The notes below the pieces were generated by a model that was not told the origin of the DNA, ran no database searches, and was given only the letters and a program-made list of their open reading frames with translations. From Paralithodes platypus (lineage: Eukaryota; Arthropoda; Malacostraca; Decapoda; Lithodidae), in assembly GCA_032716605.1 (NCBI GenBank), contig CM064571.1, positions 13,423,262-13,487,261 of the forward strand: a stretch of DNA of 64,000 nucleotides, given 5' to 3'. A program made the translations under genes and the position numbers. Shown here piece by piece: positions 52,746-63,425 of this stretch (the stretch's first letter is position 1; each line of letters begins with the position of its first letter).

Positions 52746-54214
52746 AAATATCTGTGCAATTCTATATTTTCATGTTTATTTTGCTCTGCAAGTGCAATTC
52801 CATAATTAAATTTCCTTTGTTTGAATAGTGCAATTCTATAATTTATTTTTTCCTTTAACGAGTGCAACTCTATATTATAATAGCTGTGAGCTTATTTTCA
52901 AACTTGTTGCCTCCAAAGATTCACTTTTATCACCTTTTCTGGAAGTTTGTTTTAGTATGATAGCTTTCATATTTCAATTTTATATGATTTTAGACACCTA
53001 ACATAAGTTCCCTTTCATATTTTAATTGTATATGATTTCAGCCACCTAACATACGTTACCTTTGTTTTAGTTGCTTACATAAACATGTCGCACTAGCCTT
53101 TTTTTCAGGCAATTTTGTTAAAAGCAAGATTTGTCTTACAATGTTTTGGGTTCTTTTGCACCGGTACAGTACAGTATGTGAGATACTAGATTGCAGGTGA
53201 AGTACTGTTTAAGTGATTTATTTTTTTTTTTCTGAATAAATTGCCAGGAAGATAATTGTTTATACAAATCCATTGAGGGCTTTGATTGTAACTTTACATT
53301 TAAGAGTTTCATAATATGAACTAGTGACAGGTATTTGTGTCTTTGTGCAGGTGCAGTCCCTGTTCATTGTTTGAAGCCTCGATATGATTAAACAAAACTC
53401 CTAAATATAAATTCTGGTAAAGAATTAAGATTTGATTCAGCCCAAGCAATATTAATTAATGAACGCCTTTTTCTGAAAGATTTAATGAACATTATCATGT
53501 CCATTTGTTATTGGTAACCAAGGTTTATTTTGTATAAGAATCATTCTAAAACTAATTAGTCTTCTTTTGATCCATATCTTTTGTTAGTGTAATTTTTGTT
53601 TACATTGGGATGCTGATATTCACCTTTCTCATGCATTAAGATTACAGTATTTTATACAGTATTATACTAAATAAATACAATTTTCTATATGATTTAACTT
53701 TTTATTCCCTTTGTCTTGTAGTGAATGATTAATGTATATGTCTGGCCTATATAGTGGTTTCCAAATTGCATGAAAGTTAGTATGTGAACAATAGTGAAAA
53801 AACAAATAATTACGTTGTATCCTGTGGGTCACCTAAGAAACTTACAAAGTAAAGGTGCTTGTGGTTTTATTTTGTATTGTTTTGCTAAATCTTCAATTTG
53901 TTATTTCCACAGTGAACATTATAAGTTTGCTTGTCTTATTGTACGGTTACTGGTTTTGGTTTGTTTTGCAAGTTTTAACTTATTATTTAGCGAGTCATGT
54001 GTCTGATGCTTCAAAAATGTGGCCAGTTAGAGTGGCTGATACTAGAATAGAACAACAAAATATAATGGAGAGATGTGTGGGGTTAAACAGGAAGATCTCT
54101 ATTGATCTAGCTATCCATGTGGATCAATTGGTCTTTAAAATGATTTATGTATTGTCACTGAAAGAAATATGTTACCCATGAAAACTACTGCATGAGGAAT
54201 ATAAGTGGTTTGGA

Positions 54215-54352
54215 TAAGATCTGTCGGGGAGAGGTAAACCGAGAGAGAGGTGGAAGGATGGAGTTAATTGAGAAGTATATGCGTGATAGCGGTGCTGGAT
54301 GGGAGGAGGGTCGATTCATTCTTGGCCACCCCTTCGGGGATCACGGCGTCCA
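54215..54352 (+). pseudogene. LINE A 3' fragment
   Basis: The + strand has GGGGAGAGGTAAACCGAGAG, GGTGCTGGATGGGAGGAGGG and GGGGATCACGGCGTCCAG, the LINE A end. A CATA-type simple repeat (54353-54382) separates it from LINE B copy 2, which lies in the other orientation. Confidence 0.75.
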
Positions 54353-54382
54353 GTAATACATACATACATACATACATAACAT

Positions 54383-56039
54383 TTTAAGACCGAGTGTTCC
54401 ACACATAAGTGCAGTTTCAGTCTCTTGTCCTAATGGCGGCGTTCCAGGCAACCCTGTTAAGGGCTGCTTCACTTGTCAAGTTCTTGGATTTGAGATCGGC
54501 GCGTATAGTCCGATCCCAGGTCTTCCTCGGTCCACCCCTTGGTGCAGCTCCCTCCACAATCACAGACCTGCATTTTTTCACCCAATTTTGTTCATCCATT
54601 CTCTCCACATGTCCATACCATCCCAGTCTACTTGTACGCATCACCTCGCTAATACTCTTTATACCTAAACGTCTCCTCAGCTCAACATTTGTTATTCTAT
54701 CCTGTAGCCTGGCCCCACACATCCATCTCACCATTCTCATCTCATTACGCTCCATTCTGTTGACATCCTCTACTTTAACGGCCCATGTTTCTGAGGCATA
54801 CGTCATTGCACTTCTAACACATGAGGCATACACCTTTCCCTTCAGGGGGAGAGGCATTCTTTTCATGGTCAGGATTGGCATCAATTCTCTGAACTTCCCC
54901 CAGCCACACCTATTTCTAGCAACAGTGGCAGCCTCGGCCCCACCACCGGCAGAGATGGTATCTCCTAGGTAACAAAACTTGTTCACCAGCTCCAAAGACT
55001 CATTTCCCAAATTCACAGCCACAGGATCATCACTTAACACAAGCTCGCCTTTGCACACTACGCACTCAAATTTCTCTATTTCTGACTTATCCTTCGGCAG
55101 GGGCCCCTTTATTCTACTACAGCGCTTACTCCCATGGTGTACCCAACATCGACAGATGCTACATTGAATTGAGTTAACGCCCACTCCCTTTCCACACACT
55201 GCACATGGGTATGCACCGCTCTTTTCCACATCGCCTCGTCTCAAACTACAATGCATAACCTTGGTTTTGTTAATATTGACTCTTAAACCCTTGCTCGCCA
55301 TGCCCTCTCTCCACTTTCTGAATTTGGCCTCAGCATCCTGCATACTGTCAGCTATTAGGACTAAATCGTCTGCATAAAACAGTTCCAACGGGAGTCCGCC
55401 TCTAAAAACTCTAGACAGCGCCTCCAAGACCATAATAAAGAGGAGGGGGCTTAACACTGAACCCTGATGGACTCCAACACGGACTGCGAACTCATCACTC
55501 AGTACACCCTTCACCCTCACCGAACTTCGCGAATCCTCATACATCTTCATTATCACACGCACCAGCCACTCTTCCACACCAAGTTTCCTCATAGCCCACT
55601 GTACAACATCTCTAGGTACCCTATCAAAGGCCTTCTCCAGGTCCACAAACACAAAGTAAAGATCCCTGCCTTTTAGTAGGTATCTTTCCTGTATCTGCCT
55701 GACTATGAAGATAGCATCGGTTGTACCACGTCCTGGCATAAAACCAAACTGCATATCATCAATAGAGATGCTTTGCCTGATCAAACCCTCAAGGACTCTC
55801 TCACAGACCTTCATGATTTGGTCAAGCATTTTCAGGCCCCTATAATTTCCTCTATCTAACGCATCCCCTTTTCCTTTGTATATATTTACTATTACACTTT
55901 TGAGCCAATCTTCTGGGATTTTCTCATCTTTAATAATGGTGTTTATCAACTCAGTGACTAAGTTTACACCAATCTCCCCTGAGGCTTTTATCATCTCAGC
56001 GACAATGTCGGAGCAACCTGGAGCTTTACCGTCCTTCAT
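54383..56039 (-). mobile_element. LINE B copy 2 (RTE-like), 5'-truncated
   Basis: Starts abruptly at 56039 within the pre-RT linker and ends with a (TATG)n tail near 54355-54382. It keeps a single open frame of 540 residues. Highly similar to the same region of copy 1 (20250-21970). Confidence 0.88.
54417..56039 (-). CDS. LINE B reverse transcriptase ORF with PHD-like finger
   Basis: 540 residues, no interruption. Order: MKDGKAPGCSDIVAEM (RT start), NYRGLKMLDQIMKVCERV (about 80), FVDLEKAFDRVPRDVVQW (about 145), GVHQGSVLSPLLFIMVLEAL (about 205), LFYADDLVLIADS (about 240, catalytic Asp pair), then a C4HC3 Cys/His finger (about 275-330), then NKFCYLGDTISAGGG, thumb region and a Trp-rich C-terminus ending NRVAWNAAIRTRD. 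The endonuclease is absent (5' truncation). The finger separates the palm from the thumb. Copies in the window agree in this arrangement. Confidence 0.85.
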   Translation of the reverse strand: MKDGKAPGCSDIVAEMIKASGEIGVNLVTELINTIIKDEKIPEDWLKSVIVNIYKGKGDALDRGNYRGLKMLDQIMKVCERVLEGLIRQSISIDDMQFGFMPGRGTTDAIFIVRQIQERYLLKGRDLYFVFVDLEKAFDRVPRDVVQWAMRKLGVEEWLVRVIMKMYEDSRSSVRVKGVLSDEFAVRVGVHQGSVLSPLLFIMVLEALSRVFRGGLPLELFYADDLVLIADSMQDAEAKFRKWREGMASKGLRVNINKTKVMHCSLRRGDVEKSGAYPCAVCGKGVGVNSIQCSICRCWVHHGSKRCSRIKGPLPKDKSEIEKFECVVCKGELVLSDDPVAVNLGNESLELVNKFCYLGDTISAGGGAEAATVARNRCGWGKFRELMPILTMKRMPLPLKGKVYASCVRSAMTYASETWAVKVEDVNRMERNEMRMVRWMCGARLQDRITNVELRRRLGIKSISEVMRTSRLGWYGHVERMDEQNWVKKCRSVIVEGAAPRGGPRKTWDRTIRADLKSKNLTSEAALNRVAWNAAIRTRD

Positions 56040-56139
56040 TTAGATAGATAGGTAGAATAAGATAAAGATATGTTAGTCTTGTCATGCAATCCAGGGGAAT
56101 TGTTGCCAGACACCTTTTTTTCCCGGTTACGAATGAATG

Positions 56140-56364
56140 ACCTCCACGCACCGGCTCTATCATCTGTCAATTAACGATCCTCCTCCCACCCAACACCACT
56201 TTCACTCATACCTCTAAACTCCATTCCTCCGCCCCATTCGGTCTGACTCTCCCTCTTGGCTTTTCTACCTCACTCTCATATGCCCTTTTAGTCATTCAAA
56301 CACTTATCTTCCACATGACTCAAGGTGTTCATCTTAATTTTTCTGCACTACCACACAATAATGC
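56140..56364 (-). pseudogene. Degenerate LINE A 3' region, part 1
   Basis: Diverged relative of 17300-17540: CCTCACTCTCATATGCCCTTTTAGTCATTC (in pieces) and CACTACCACACAATA. It is cut at a TTAA by the MITE at 56365-56786 and continues at 56787-56850 (CTTCCTCACTCGTCTGTCTA). Confidence 0.65.
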
Positions 56365-56786
56365 TTAACCACTTCTGTACCGGTGACGTCTTTTTAATTT
56401 TATTCTAGCAATGTTTAGAGGATTTTGTGCAGCTAAGTAGGATCCGTGTCAGTAAAATGAGGGGAGGGGGGGAGGGTGGTAGCGGGGGTTAGGGGGAGGC
56501 GGGGAGTTAGGGGTGGTAGGGGGGCTCGTTGTTGGTTAACTCCCCCCCCACCCCCACCCCCACCCTCCTTCCTTCCCCGCACCCCCTGCCCCCTCCCGCC
56601 CCCCACCCCCTCCCTACCACCCCCTCCCTACCACCCCTACCCCCTTCCTTCCCTCCCGCCCCCCCCATAAAAAAGTGAGATAGTTCGAAGCCTTTTAATA
56701 CTGGAGGCCTTTTTTAAACTGAATAAAATAGTCTAATAATAGCCAGAATAAAGTTAATAGGACGGCACCGGTAATGAACGGGTTAA
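56365..56786. mobile_element. TTAA-flanked MITE, 422 bp, G/C-rich core
   Basis: Inverted repeats of about 42 bases: TTAACCACTTCTGTACCGGT at the left and ACCGGTAATGAACGGGTTAA at the right. The core (56460-56665) is a G-rich then C-rich near-palindrome. The flanks join up to give the LINE A sequence with one TTAA, so the insertion point is defined. Confidence 0.8.
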
Positions 56787-56888
56787 ATACTTCCTCACTC
56801 GTCTGTCTATCTCCACAAACACTTCTCAAGGAACTCATTTTCATCCCATCAGTGATATTTAGATGGTCACGATGGCCATATGTCTATA

Positions 56889-57097
56889 GTCCGTTCATTC
56901 TAGGTTGGGCAGAAATCGTAACGTTTTAACCTCTGTAACACAAGAAAGGCTAGAGCAAATGTGCTGTCAATTTATACACATTCCCTATAGCCAAGTCTTA
57001 ATATTTAGTAAACATATTAGCACGATTACTTTAGTCCTTTTTGAGTTATGCGAGGTTAGGGGTTATACGATTTCTGCCCAACCTAGAATGAACGGAC
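56889..57097. mobile_element. TA-flanked MITE, 209 bp, copy 1
   Basis: Terminal inverted repeats of about 30 bases: GTCCGTTCATTCTAGGTTGG at the left, CCAACCTAGAATGAACGGAC at the right, flanked by TA. A second copy is at 61633-61842. The TA duplication suggests Tc1/mariner type. No coding capacity. From 57100 to 57380 I see nothing else. Confidence 0.8.
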
Positions 57098-57382
57098 TAT
57101 TGTTAACAATTAAAGGAATCAAGGAAAATGGTGTCGGACATCTGGTTTCCGTGAGCATCCCACAACAGGAAACATATAAATATCTGAACGAAAACGTGAC
57201 TAACATTTTTTAACCCACTACTTTAGTTACCCCTTCAAGGTTAAAAGTAGACTACATTTTCTTTAACCATAAATGTCAAAATATACAGCATACAGTACAT
57301 TATTTTGGTTTTGGTATTTAGTGATAAATATACTGTATTTATAGAAAAGGAGACGATTCTCGAGATGACAAATATTTTCCAG

Positions 57383-59819
57383 CTATTTAATTGTTGTTCT
57401 GACATATGAGGCACAGCTGATTTTGACAAGATGTTTGCTATTCGGCCTATGTTTTGATTGTCCCCTGAACCATCTACCCTTACCCCTGGACTGAGCGCGG
57501 TCCCTAGCTGTGCCACTGGTTCCGGGTGTTGTGTGATTCTTTAATGGCTGTGATGACTGAAACTGTCCACAAAAGGGACTCCTAGTGACTTTAGTTTTAA
57601 ATGTCGACCCACTCTTTGCTGAGGAAGTAGTGGCACTGTTAGAGTCTAATAAGCAATTAACTGTGTGCCAGGCATCTGTGGAGGCAAGGGTTTTAGTGAA
57701 CACATCAGATAAAATCAACCTTCTACCTATCTCTACCGGCAGCTTCTTCACCAGGCATACTCGTAAGTCTTGACGCACCCTAACTCCTCAAATACAGCAG
57801 TGCGAATGTCCCCAAGCGACTGAATTGAGTTCTGGAGAAGAAGGCGCCTAGTGAGAGATAGCGCCTTGTGTGTGCTTGAATCATTAACCGACTCAGTCGT
57901 CCTGGCTAGAGAAGCCTGGGAAACAAGCCACCAGGCTCTCTGCCTCATCTTAAAATCTTTGTCTATTGTAACTGAGTAGGAGCACTGAAAGGATCCACTA
58001 GCTGGCACAACGAAAGTTTTGGTGCACCCAAAAAATCAAGTATATTTTGTGGTACTCCTGCCGCCTTACCTAGTGGCATGGAAAACCAATGATTATCTTC
58101 CGGCGGGAGCTGATGACTGCGCTTATTTGTAATGGTGCTGGCAAACAGCTGGGCCTCCTGTCCCCACACAACCCACGGCCTAGACTCCTCACCGTCAATG
58201 TGAATGACTGGGATACCTGCATCGTCCCTCTGAGGAATAGTGCTAAGTTCTGGGGTGATGCCCTGTAAAAGTTTCACACATTTAACCCGTCAGACTTGTT
58301 CCAGTCAGAAAAAACCTTCACAAAAGACGGCGGAGGGAGAGCCGGTGATTGCGAGTAGACAAAATACTCAGGACTGTAAAGACTCTGGATAGCTTTGTTA
58401 ACTACATCTAACACATCACCAGTTCTGTTCTTGGCCCTTAATTTCTTGACCTCACTCATCTCCACAAACCAATGTTCAGGTATACGTTACAGGTAATTCT
58501 CCTGCTACCGTCGGCTGTGCGACTTCGGGACGAGTGGGCTTAATAACTGTCCAGGAAGTATCTGGTTCGTACAAAAGAGGCATTGGGCCCCTCTTAGAAG
58601 GTACAGATTTATCAAGGGGAAGTGGAGTAAGATCCACTAATAAATTTAACTTTGAAGGCAAGAAAGATGCGGTACTAGGCGTAGAAACTGCCGGAGTGAC
58701 AGTGACAGGGAGAAGTTGAACATTAACCTGGGGTTGAACTAGCACTTGCCCAAGAGGTCGCACCGCCGGGGTTGCAGGTGTAGACACTTTCACCTTATGT
58801 TCGTCCTTCACTGTTTGCACAAAATTGAACCATTCCTGGAATTGTTCATGTGTCACCACTATTCCACCATCCTGGACAGATGCGGACGTAGGGCGAGAGA
58901 CTTCCGAGCCCTGCGTACCTGCGCTTGAAGGATATATCCGTTGGCCAGACGGAATTGCCTCCCCTTCTGCGAGATATTGTTGCAGAGAGGTGACACCCGG
59001 TGGCCGGGCTGGGGGGGCTGGGAAAGCCTCCGACCGAGACTCGCCAGCCCGGACATCAGTGTCATGTGTTCCTGTCTTTGCTGCAGGAGCGCCGGGCAAA
59101 ACATCCTCGCCCAGGTCAAGATCCGGAATAGGATAGGTTTCCATAATTTTGGCGGCAGAGTCGTCGAACTGCCTAGACGAATAGGAGATAACATCATCTT
59201 GTCTGCTAGAGGGACCACTGCTGTGTCAATCAACACCGAGTACCAGATTAGAGGAAAGCACTGGTTGTGCCGCCTGGCGGGGGATCGAAAAATGAGGTGT
59301 AGGGCCTATGACGCTCGCATCAGAGTCTTGGGAAGAATCCCGGCGGGACGAAGAAGATTTGGGTTCTGGCTTGGCAAAGGTCTGAGACTTGGCTGGCTTC
59401 TTCGTAGATGACCGCTTAGACTCGGAGGATTTCTTCGAGTCCTTCGATCTTCCATCGCCCAATGCTAGAGCTGAAGTAAAGTCGGGACGGTGCTTTTTCG
59501 CCTCTTGTGTCACTAGAGGCGATGATGACCTAGGCTTCGTCAAAGGGGAACGTGATTGAGCCCGCCGGGAGGTCAGAGCAGGCGGACCCAGTGATGGGTC
59601 GTCAGAGGTCCTGGGTCTTTTATGGTGGCGGGAGGGAGCTACATGACCACTAGATGAATCGGAAGTTTTCGACACTGTATTCTGAGCAGGATAACTACTG
59701 GTCACATAAGAAGTAGGCACTGTCTCTAGTAAATCTTCTAGTAAAGGACCATCCAACTGAAGAGATTTATGGGCGACATTCTTGCAATACAGCACAAACT
59801 TGGATTTAACATGTAGCAA
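57383..59819 (-). pseudogene. Retroelement gag-like coding region, decayed
   Basis: On the minus strand, successive open pieces (59819-59226, 59144-58476, 58465-58274, 58277-57963, 58008-57748, 57778-57383) make up one broken gene. Features: a Ser/Lys/Arg-rich N-terminal part, a Pro/Val/Thr-rich part, then MRQRAWWLVSQASLARTTES (about 57950-57890) and a C-terminal basic ARDRAQSRGKGRWFRG patch (about 57480). This layout fits a gag protein of a DIRS-like or other retroelement, but no RT or integrase lies beside it. I am not certain of the family. Confidence 0.4.
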
Positions 59820-61330
59820 AATTGTCTTTCATTTACTGTCTAAGTGGGTTAGAAAGCAATTACAAAGAACTGAACACTGCGAGCATGATTTAGATATAGC
59901 CACCGACCTCTTGATCTGTCTAAGCAGGTTACATACTTAACACACAGTTTATGTCCTAATACAGCAAGGTTTGCACAGTTGCTACCTGAACAAAATGTAA
60001 ACCCACTAGGATCCATGGCTCCCTCCCGCCGGGGGATTGCAAATCCTCCTAGGCGTCCTGGGTGGTAACTTGGCTACCGCACCTGAGGATTGAGAAAAAT
60101 CAAGAATCAATGCTCATAGGGACATGCTAGGCTGGAAAGCTAAAATTAAAATCAACGCTTTGAGAAAAAAGACTTGAACTAACACTAGACAATCTTATTT
60201 CCCTTTACGTTAAGCATCATTCCAGATGCTACTTGAGTATTGTGTATCATACCAGATGCTACTTTGAGTAATAACTTCTTACCTAAGTGACCAACACTGA
60301 CCTCATCCCATCTAAAAAGAACCTGATCCCGGCGGCCAGCGCCTCTAGAGTCATGCGTCCCATAATTCCCGGCGGACAGCGCCTGAATTTTAAAGATATA
60401 CAGTTTACTGAGATGCTAAAGATCGGAAGAGGTGAGTTCATATTCGGCTCAGCCTTATATCCCGGCGGAAGCTGCTCCCCACTATTAACCAACCAGGTAT
60501 GCGTTCTGACTACCCCCAAACTACGAACGTATTCTGCTAGGCCTTGAGGCGGAAATGTCCTTTGGGCGACGGCCAAGCCGGGGACCCCAATAGACAAAGT
60601 AAAGTAAAAATTCGCCTCCCGAAAATTTACCACCGCTGGCAAAACTAGACAGAATAATTTTCGACCTATCTTGTTCCAAACAAAGATAACTCTAAATCAA
60701 CATAGCTCCAGACACTTCCGGAAATTTCCCGGCGGGAAAACCGTGTGAAGTGACTAGAGGCACGTTGACTCAAGTCTCACTTAATAAATCCCGCCGGAAG
60801 GGCCAGCCCTCCTAGCTACTAGATTACGCAACGTGCACACACATTATGGCATAGTTATACATTAATTAATCAGTCAATAAATAACACATCCTAGCAATAA
60901 CTAAAACACCTACAGGAGGCCAACTAGATGAGGGCATGATGTAGAATAAATCACACTCACAAACCTGAGATCCAGCGAAGTCCTCCAACACCCATCACGT
61001 AGCAACAGGAACGTAGGCTGAAAAGCGTCATAAACCAGTGCCAAGTCTCTCACTAAGCGAGATAACTTGAAACGCACATGTTCCTCTCAATGAAGTATAA
61101 ACCGCTTAACCCACCCGAATAGGCAGCCGAAAAGCGGGCCCCGGATCCTCTAAAAGAAGCCTCATGTCTATATGAGCTAAAATAGAATACCTAGGGGAAT
61201 AAAAAAAACACACGTGGGAGTCTTGCCTTATCATAACAAGAGCTCCTGACAAAAACCTTTGCCAAGCACCCGGAAAACAGTCTCCAAAGGCGAGTAGGCA
61301 AGGTGTTTGGCAATCGAATAATTTTACTCT
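59820..61330 (-). other. Leader-like region with recurrent CCGGCGG motifs
   Basis: A stretch upstream of the gag-like pieces with no convincing gene. The word CCCGGCGG or its complement CCGCCGGG recurs at about 60026, 60328, 60368, 60460, 60728 and 60786, and also inside the gag-like region (about 58098, 59338, 59560). It may be the untranslated leader or LTR of that retroelement. Confidence 0.35.
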
Positions 61331-61394
61331 CCTAGGCGGGTCGTTTGAACGGCGAGCCTTGAGTTCAAAGATTGGCCATTATCTTTATAAGGCG

Positions 61395-61475
61395 CATCGT
61401 CATTGATTCCGGGGCCACTACTAAATATTAGGTTTTCCTTCTTCCCTTCGGGACTCAAACCTATATAGTACTTGC
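61395..61475 (-). repeat. Terminal repeat of the 37488-38620 element family
   Basis: GATTCCGGGGCCACTACTAA and TTCCCTTCGGGACTCAAACC match 38517-38590 in the same orientation. Confidence 0.6.
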
Positions 61476-61504
61476 TACAGGCAGCATTGCTTCTTCATGC
61501 ACAG

Positions 61505-62020
61505 CCGCGGGCTGTGGGCCACACATGGTTGGTAGCGCATCTGACTGCTGATCAGAGAGTCAGCAGGTCGTCGAGGTCGAACCCACCCCGTGCCATTTGT
61601 AGACGTCAAGAGTTTGGACACTCAGGTCTATAGTCTGTTCATTCTAGGTTGGGCAGAAATCGTAACCCCCATATAACCTCTGTAGCTCTAAAAGGGCTTG
61701 AGGAAATGAGCTGTCAATTTTTACACATATTCCCTAGCCAAGTCTTCCTATTTGGTAGCAATATTAGCTCGATTACTCTAGTCCTTTTTGAGTTATGAGA
61801 GGTTAGAAGTTACTATTTCTGCCCAACCTAGAATGAACGAACTATAGTGATTCATGGGAAATTCCCAGTAAAGTCCCTGTAACAAGGCCATGCCCTAGCC
61901 CTGTCAATCAATTCATATTATCACCAACCCACCAATAAGCTTACAAATGAATAAATATGCAAATACATAAAGGAAGTGTATGGCATTATAAACTGCATTA
62001 TCATCATTCCATAGTATGAT
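61505..62020 (+). repeat. tRNA-derived SINE interrupted by a MITE
   Basis: A-box-like TGGTTGGTAGCGCATC and B-box-like GTCGAGGTCGAACCC, then GTAGACGTCAAGAGTTTGG. After the MITE (61633-61842) the body goes on (GATTCATGGGAAATTCCC) and ends GAAGTGTATGGCATTATAAA CTGCATTATCATC, as in the SINE at 35826-36060. Confidence 0.7.
61633..61842. mobile_element. TA-flanked MITE, 210 bp, copy 2
   Basis: Same family as 56889-57097: GTCTGTTCATTCTAGGTTGG ... CCAACCTAGAATGAACGAAC between TA dinucleotides. It lies within the SINE above. Confidence 0.8.
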
Positions 62021-62079
62021 AGGCTTTTGAAAAACAGTTACTAGGGTCTCTATATTTACGGTAACTGTCTTGCTAGCGT

Positions 62080-62180
62080 ACTGTAATGGTTAGTGCGTGG
62101 AATTTCGATGTGAGTATCCTGGGTTCGAATCCTTGGAGTACCACAAGTATTCATTAGTGTAATTGATTTCATTAATCAGG
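62080..62180 (+). repeat. tRNA-like SINE unit
   Basis: AATGGTTAGTGCGTGGAATT (A-box part) and CTGGGTTCGAATCCTTGG (B-box part), then AAGTATTCATTAGTGTAATT, the family of 29470. A family D repeat follows at 62205-62283 and a short LINE A tail-like stretch at about 62325-62400. Confidence 0.6.
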
Positions 62181-62679
62181 AGCATTAACATACTTATTTC
62201 CACATAGCGATTTTGATAAGTTCTTTGACCTTTATATTGTGTCATCCCTGTTTTGGTTTGTTTATTTTGCAAATCTTACAATATAAATATAAGTTGATAG
62301 GTGGAATGGTGATAATATCTATCTACCGGTATCTATCTATTGCCGGACGCCTTACTCCCCTTAATGAGAGTGGCCATACACAGAAGGCCCCCAAGCGGAC
62401 CTATTCCCTGTAAGAGAGACAACCCGAGCCAGTTTACTGAAGGACTTACAGGATTGACCACTCAATTTATGATCCGTCCGACTCCGAGGCCCTCTATGTA
62501 TCTTGTTAGCACTATTTTTCTACAGTGGTGTTCGGCTAGTCCATCCACTAACCTGCCTTACACTTAGATAAGCAGTACGGATTTGTATCAGGTTTACTCC
62601 CCTAGACAGGTTGCCGACCAAGGCTAACGAGTCCTATCCACCCGGTATATAATATGAATTTATTATATATTTGTTTTAG

Positions 62680-62879
62680 ATCGGCCCTATAAGATCATGG
62701 ACCTAGACAAAGTACAGCAACTGTCAGCGGAGATCAACAAGAACGGTGATTGTTGTGACTGTTCGTACGAGGGATGGCCCCGGCAGTACAGCATGACGGT
62801 TTGTACTCTACAGAGTTGGAAAGTCCTCCACCTCTCTCTACGCCGGGATGAAGCCGCTTGCTGCTCTCTGGGATTGAGG
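62680..62879 (+). CDS. Possible exon of an unidentified gene
   Basis: An acceptor-like ATTTGTTTTAG ends at 62679 and a donor GTAATT starts at 62880. Between them one frame stays open for 66 codons with MDLDKVQQLSAEINKNGDCC, then CSYEGWPRQYSMTVCTLQSW and LSLRRDEAACCSLGLR. Composition is G/C-richer than its surroundings and the codon usage looks like protein coding. I do not recognise the family. It needs two bases missing from the codon before, whereas exon 4 of the sacsin-like gene leaves two, so the two cannot be joined directly in frame. Confidence 0.4.
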
Positions 62880-62919
62880 GTAATTTATTTTATTTTATTT
62901 TATTTTATTTATATGAAGG

Positions 62920-63075
62920 GTGCGCCTGGAAGTGTGGTGGGCGGGCTTGTGGTGATAGGGCTTCGCTGCATGTCTGCCTGCTGAGATCGGAACCTCTCCG
63001 GGTGGTCGGGGGCAGGGGGAGTGCTGGAGGGACCTTGGTGACCCTGGTCTCTGGGTCTTCTCCTGGATGACCTAC
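62920..63075. other. G/C-rich unassigned stretch
   Basis: Compositionally similar to the blocks at 44479-44693 and 16490-17110 (GGGTGG and GGTCTCTGGG-type wording). It may be a SINE. No gene seen from here to 63425; C-run followed by A-run at 63350-63370. Confidence 0.25.
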
Positions 63076-63425
63076 TATGGGTTTCAGAGGCCGTGTTACA
63101 TCGTTTTTCGGGAATAACTTCTTAACAAACAGTTGGATCAGTATGATATTTTGACACAGGTTTTTTCACACCATGCCCTAATTTTCGTCAATGTAGTGCA
63201 TTACCTAAAGTGTATAATTAAGCCACTTGTCCCTGTGTCATGAGGTTAAAGTCACACATTAATGACAGAGAAACGAACAAGGCTACCTTGGCTTACCTGT
63301 GAGAACCACCAAACCATTATTGCTCCTCCATCAAACACGGTAGTTATCACCCCCCCCCCCCAAAAAAAAAAGAAGAAGTATAGATCCTTCTCACAGTTAT
63401 TTCTCCTGTGTATTATAAAAATGTC

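Noticed and set aside
57241..57516. Independent 91-residue minus-strand gene
   Set aside because: Overlaps the decayed gag-like region in another frame and has no start context or motif.
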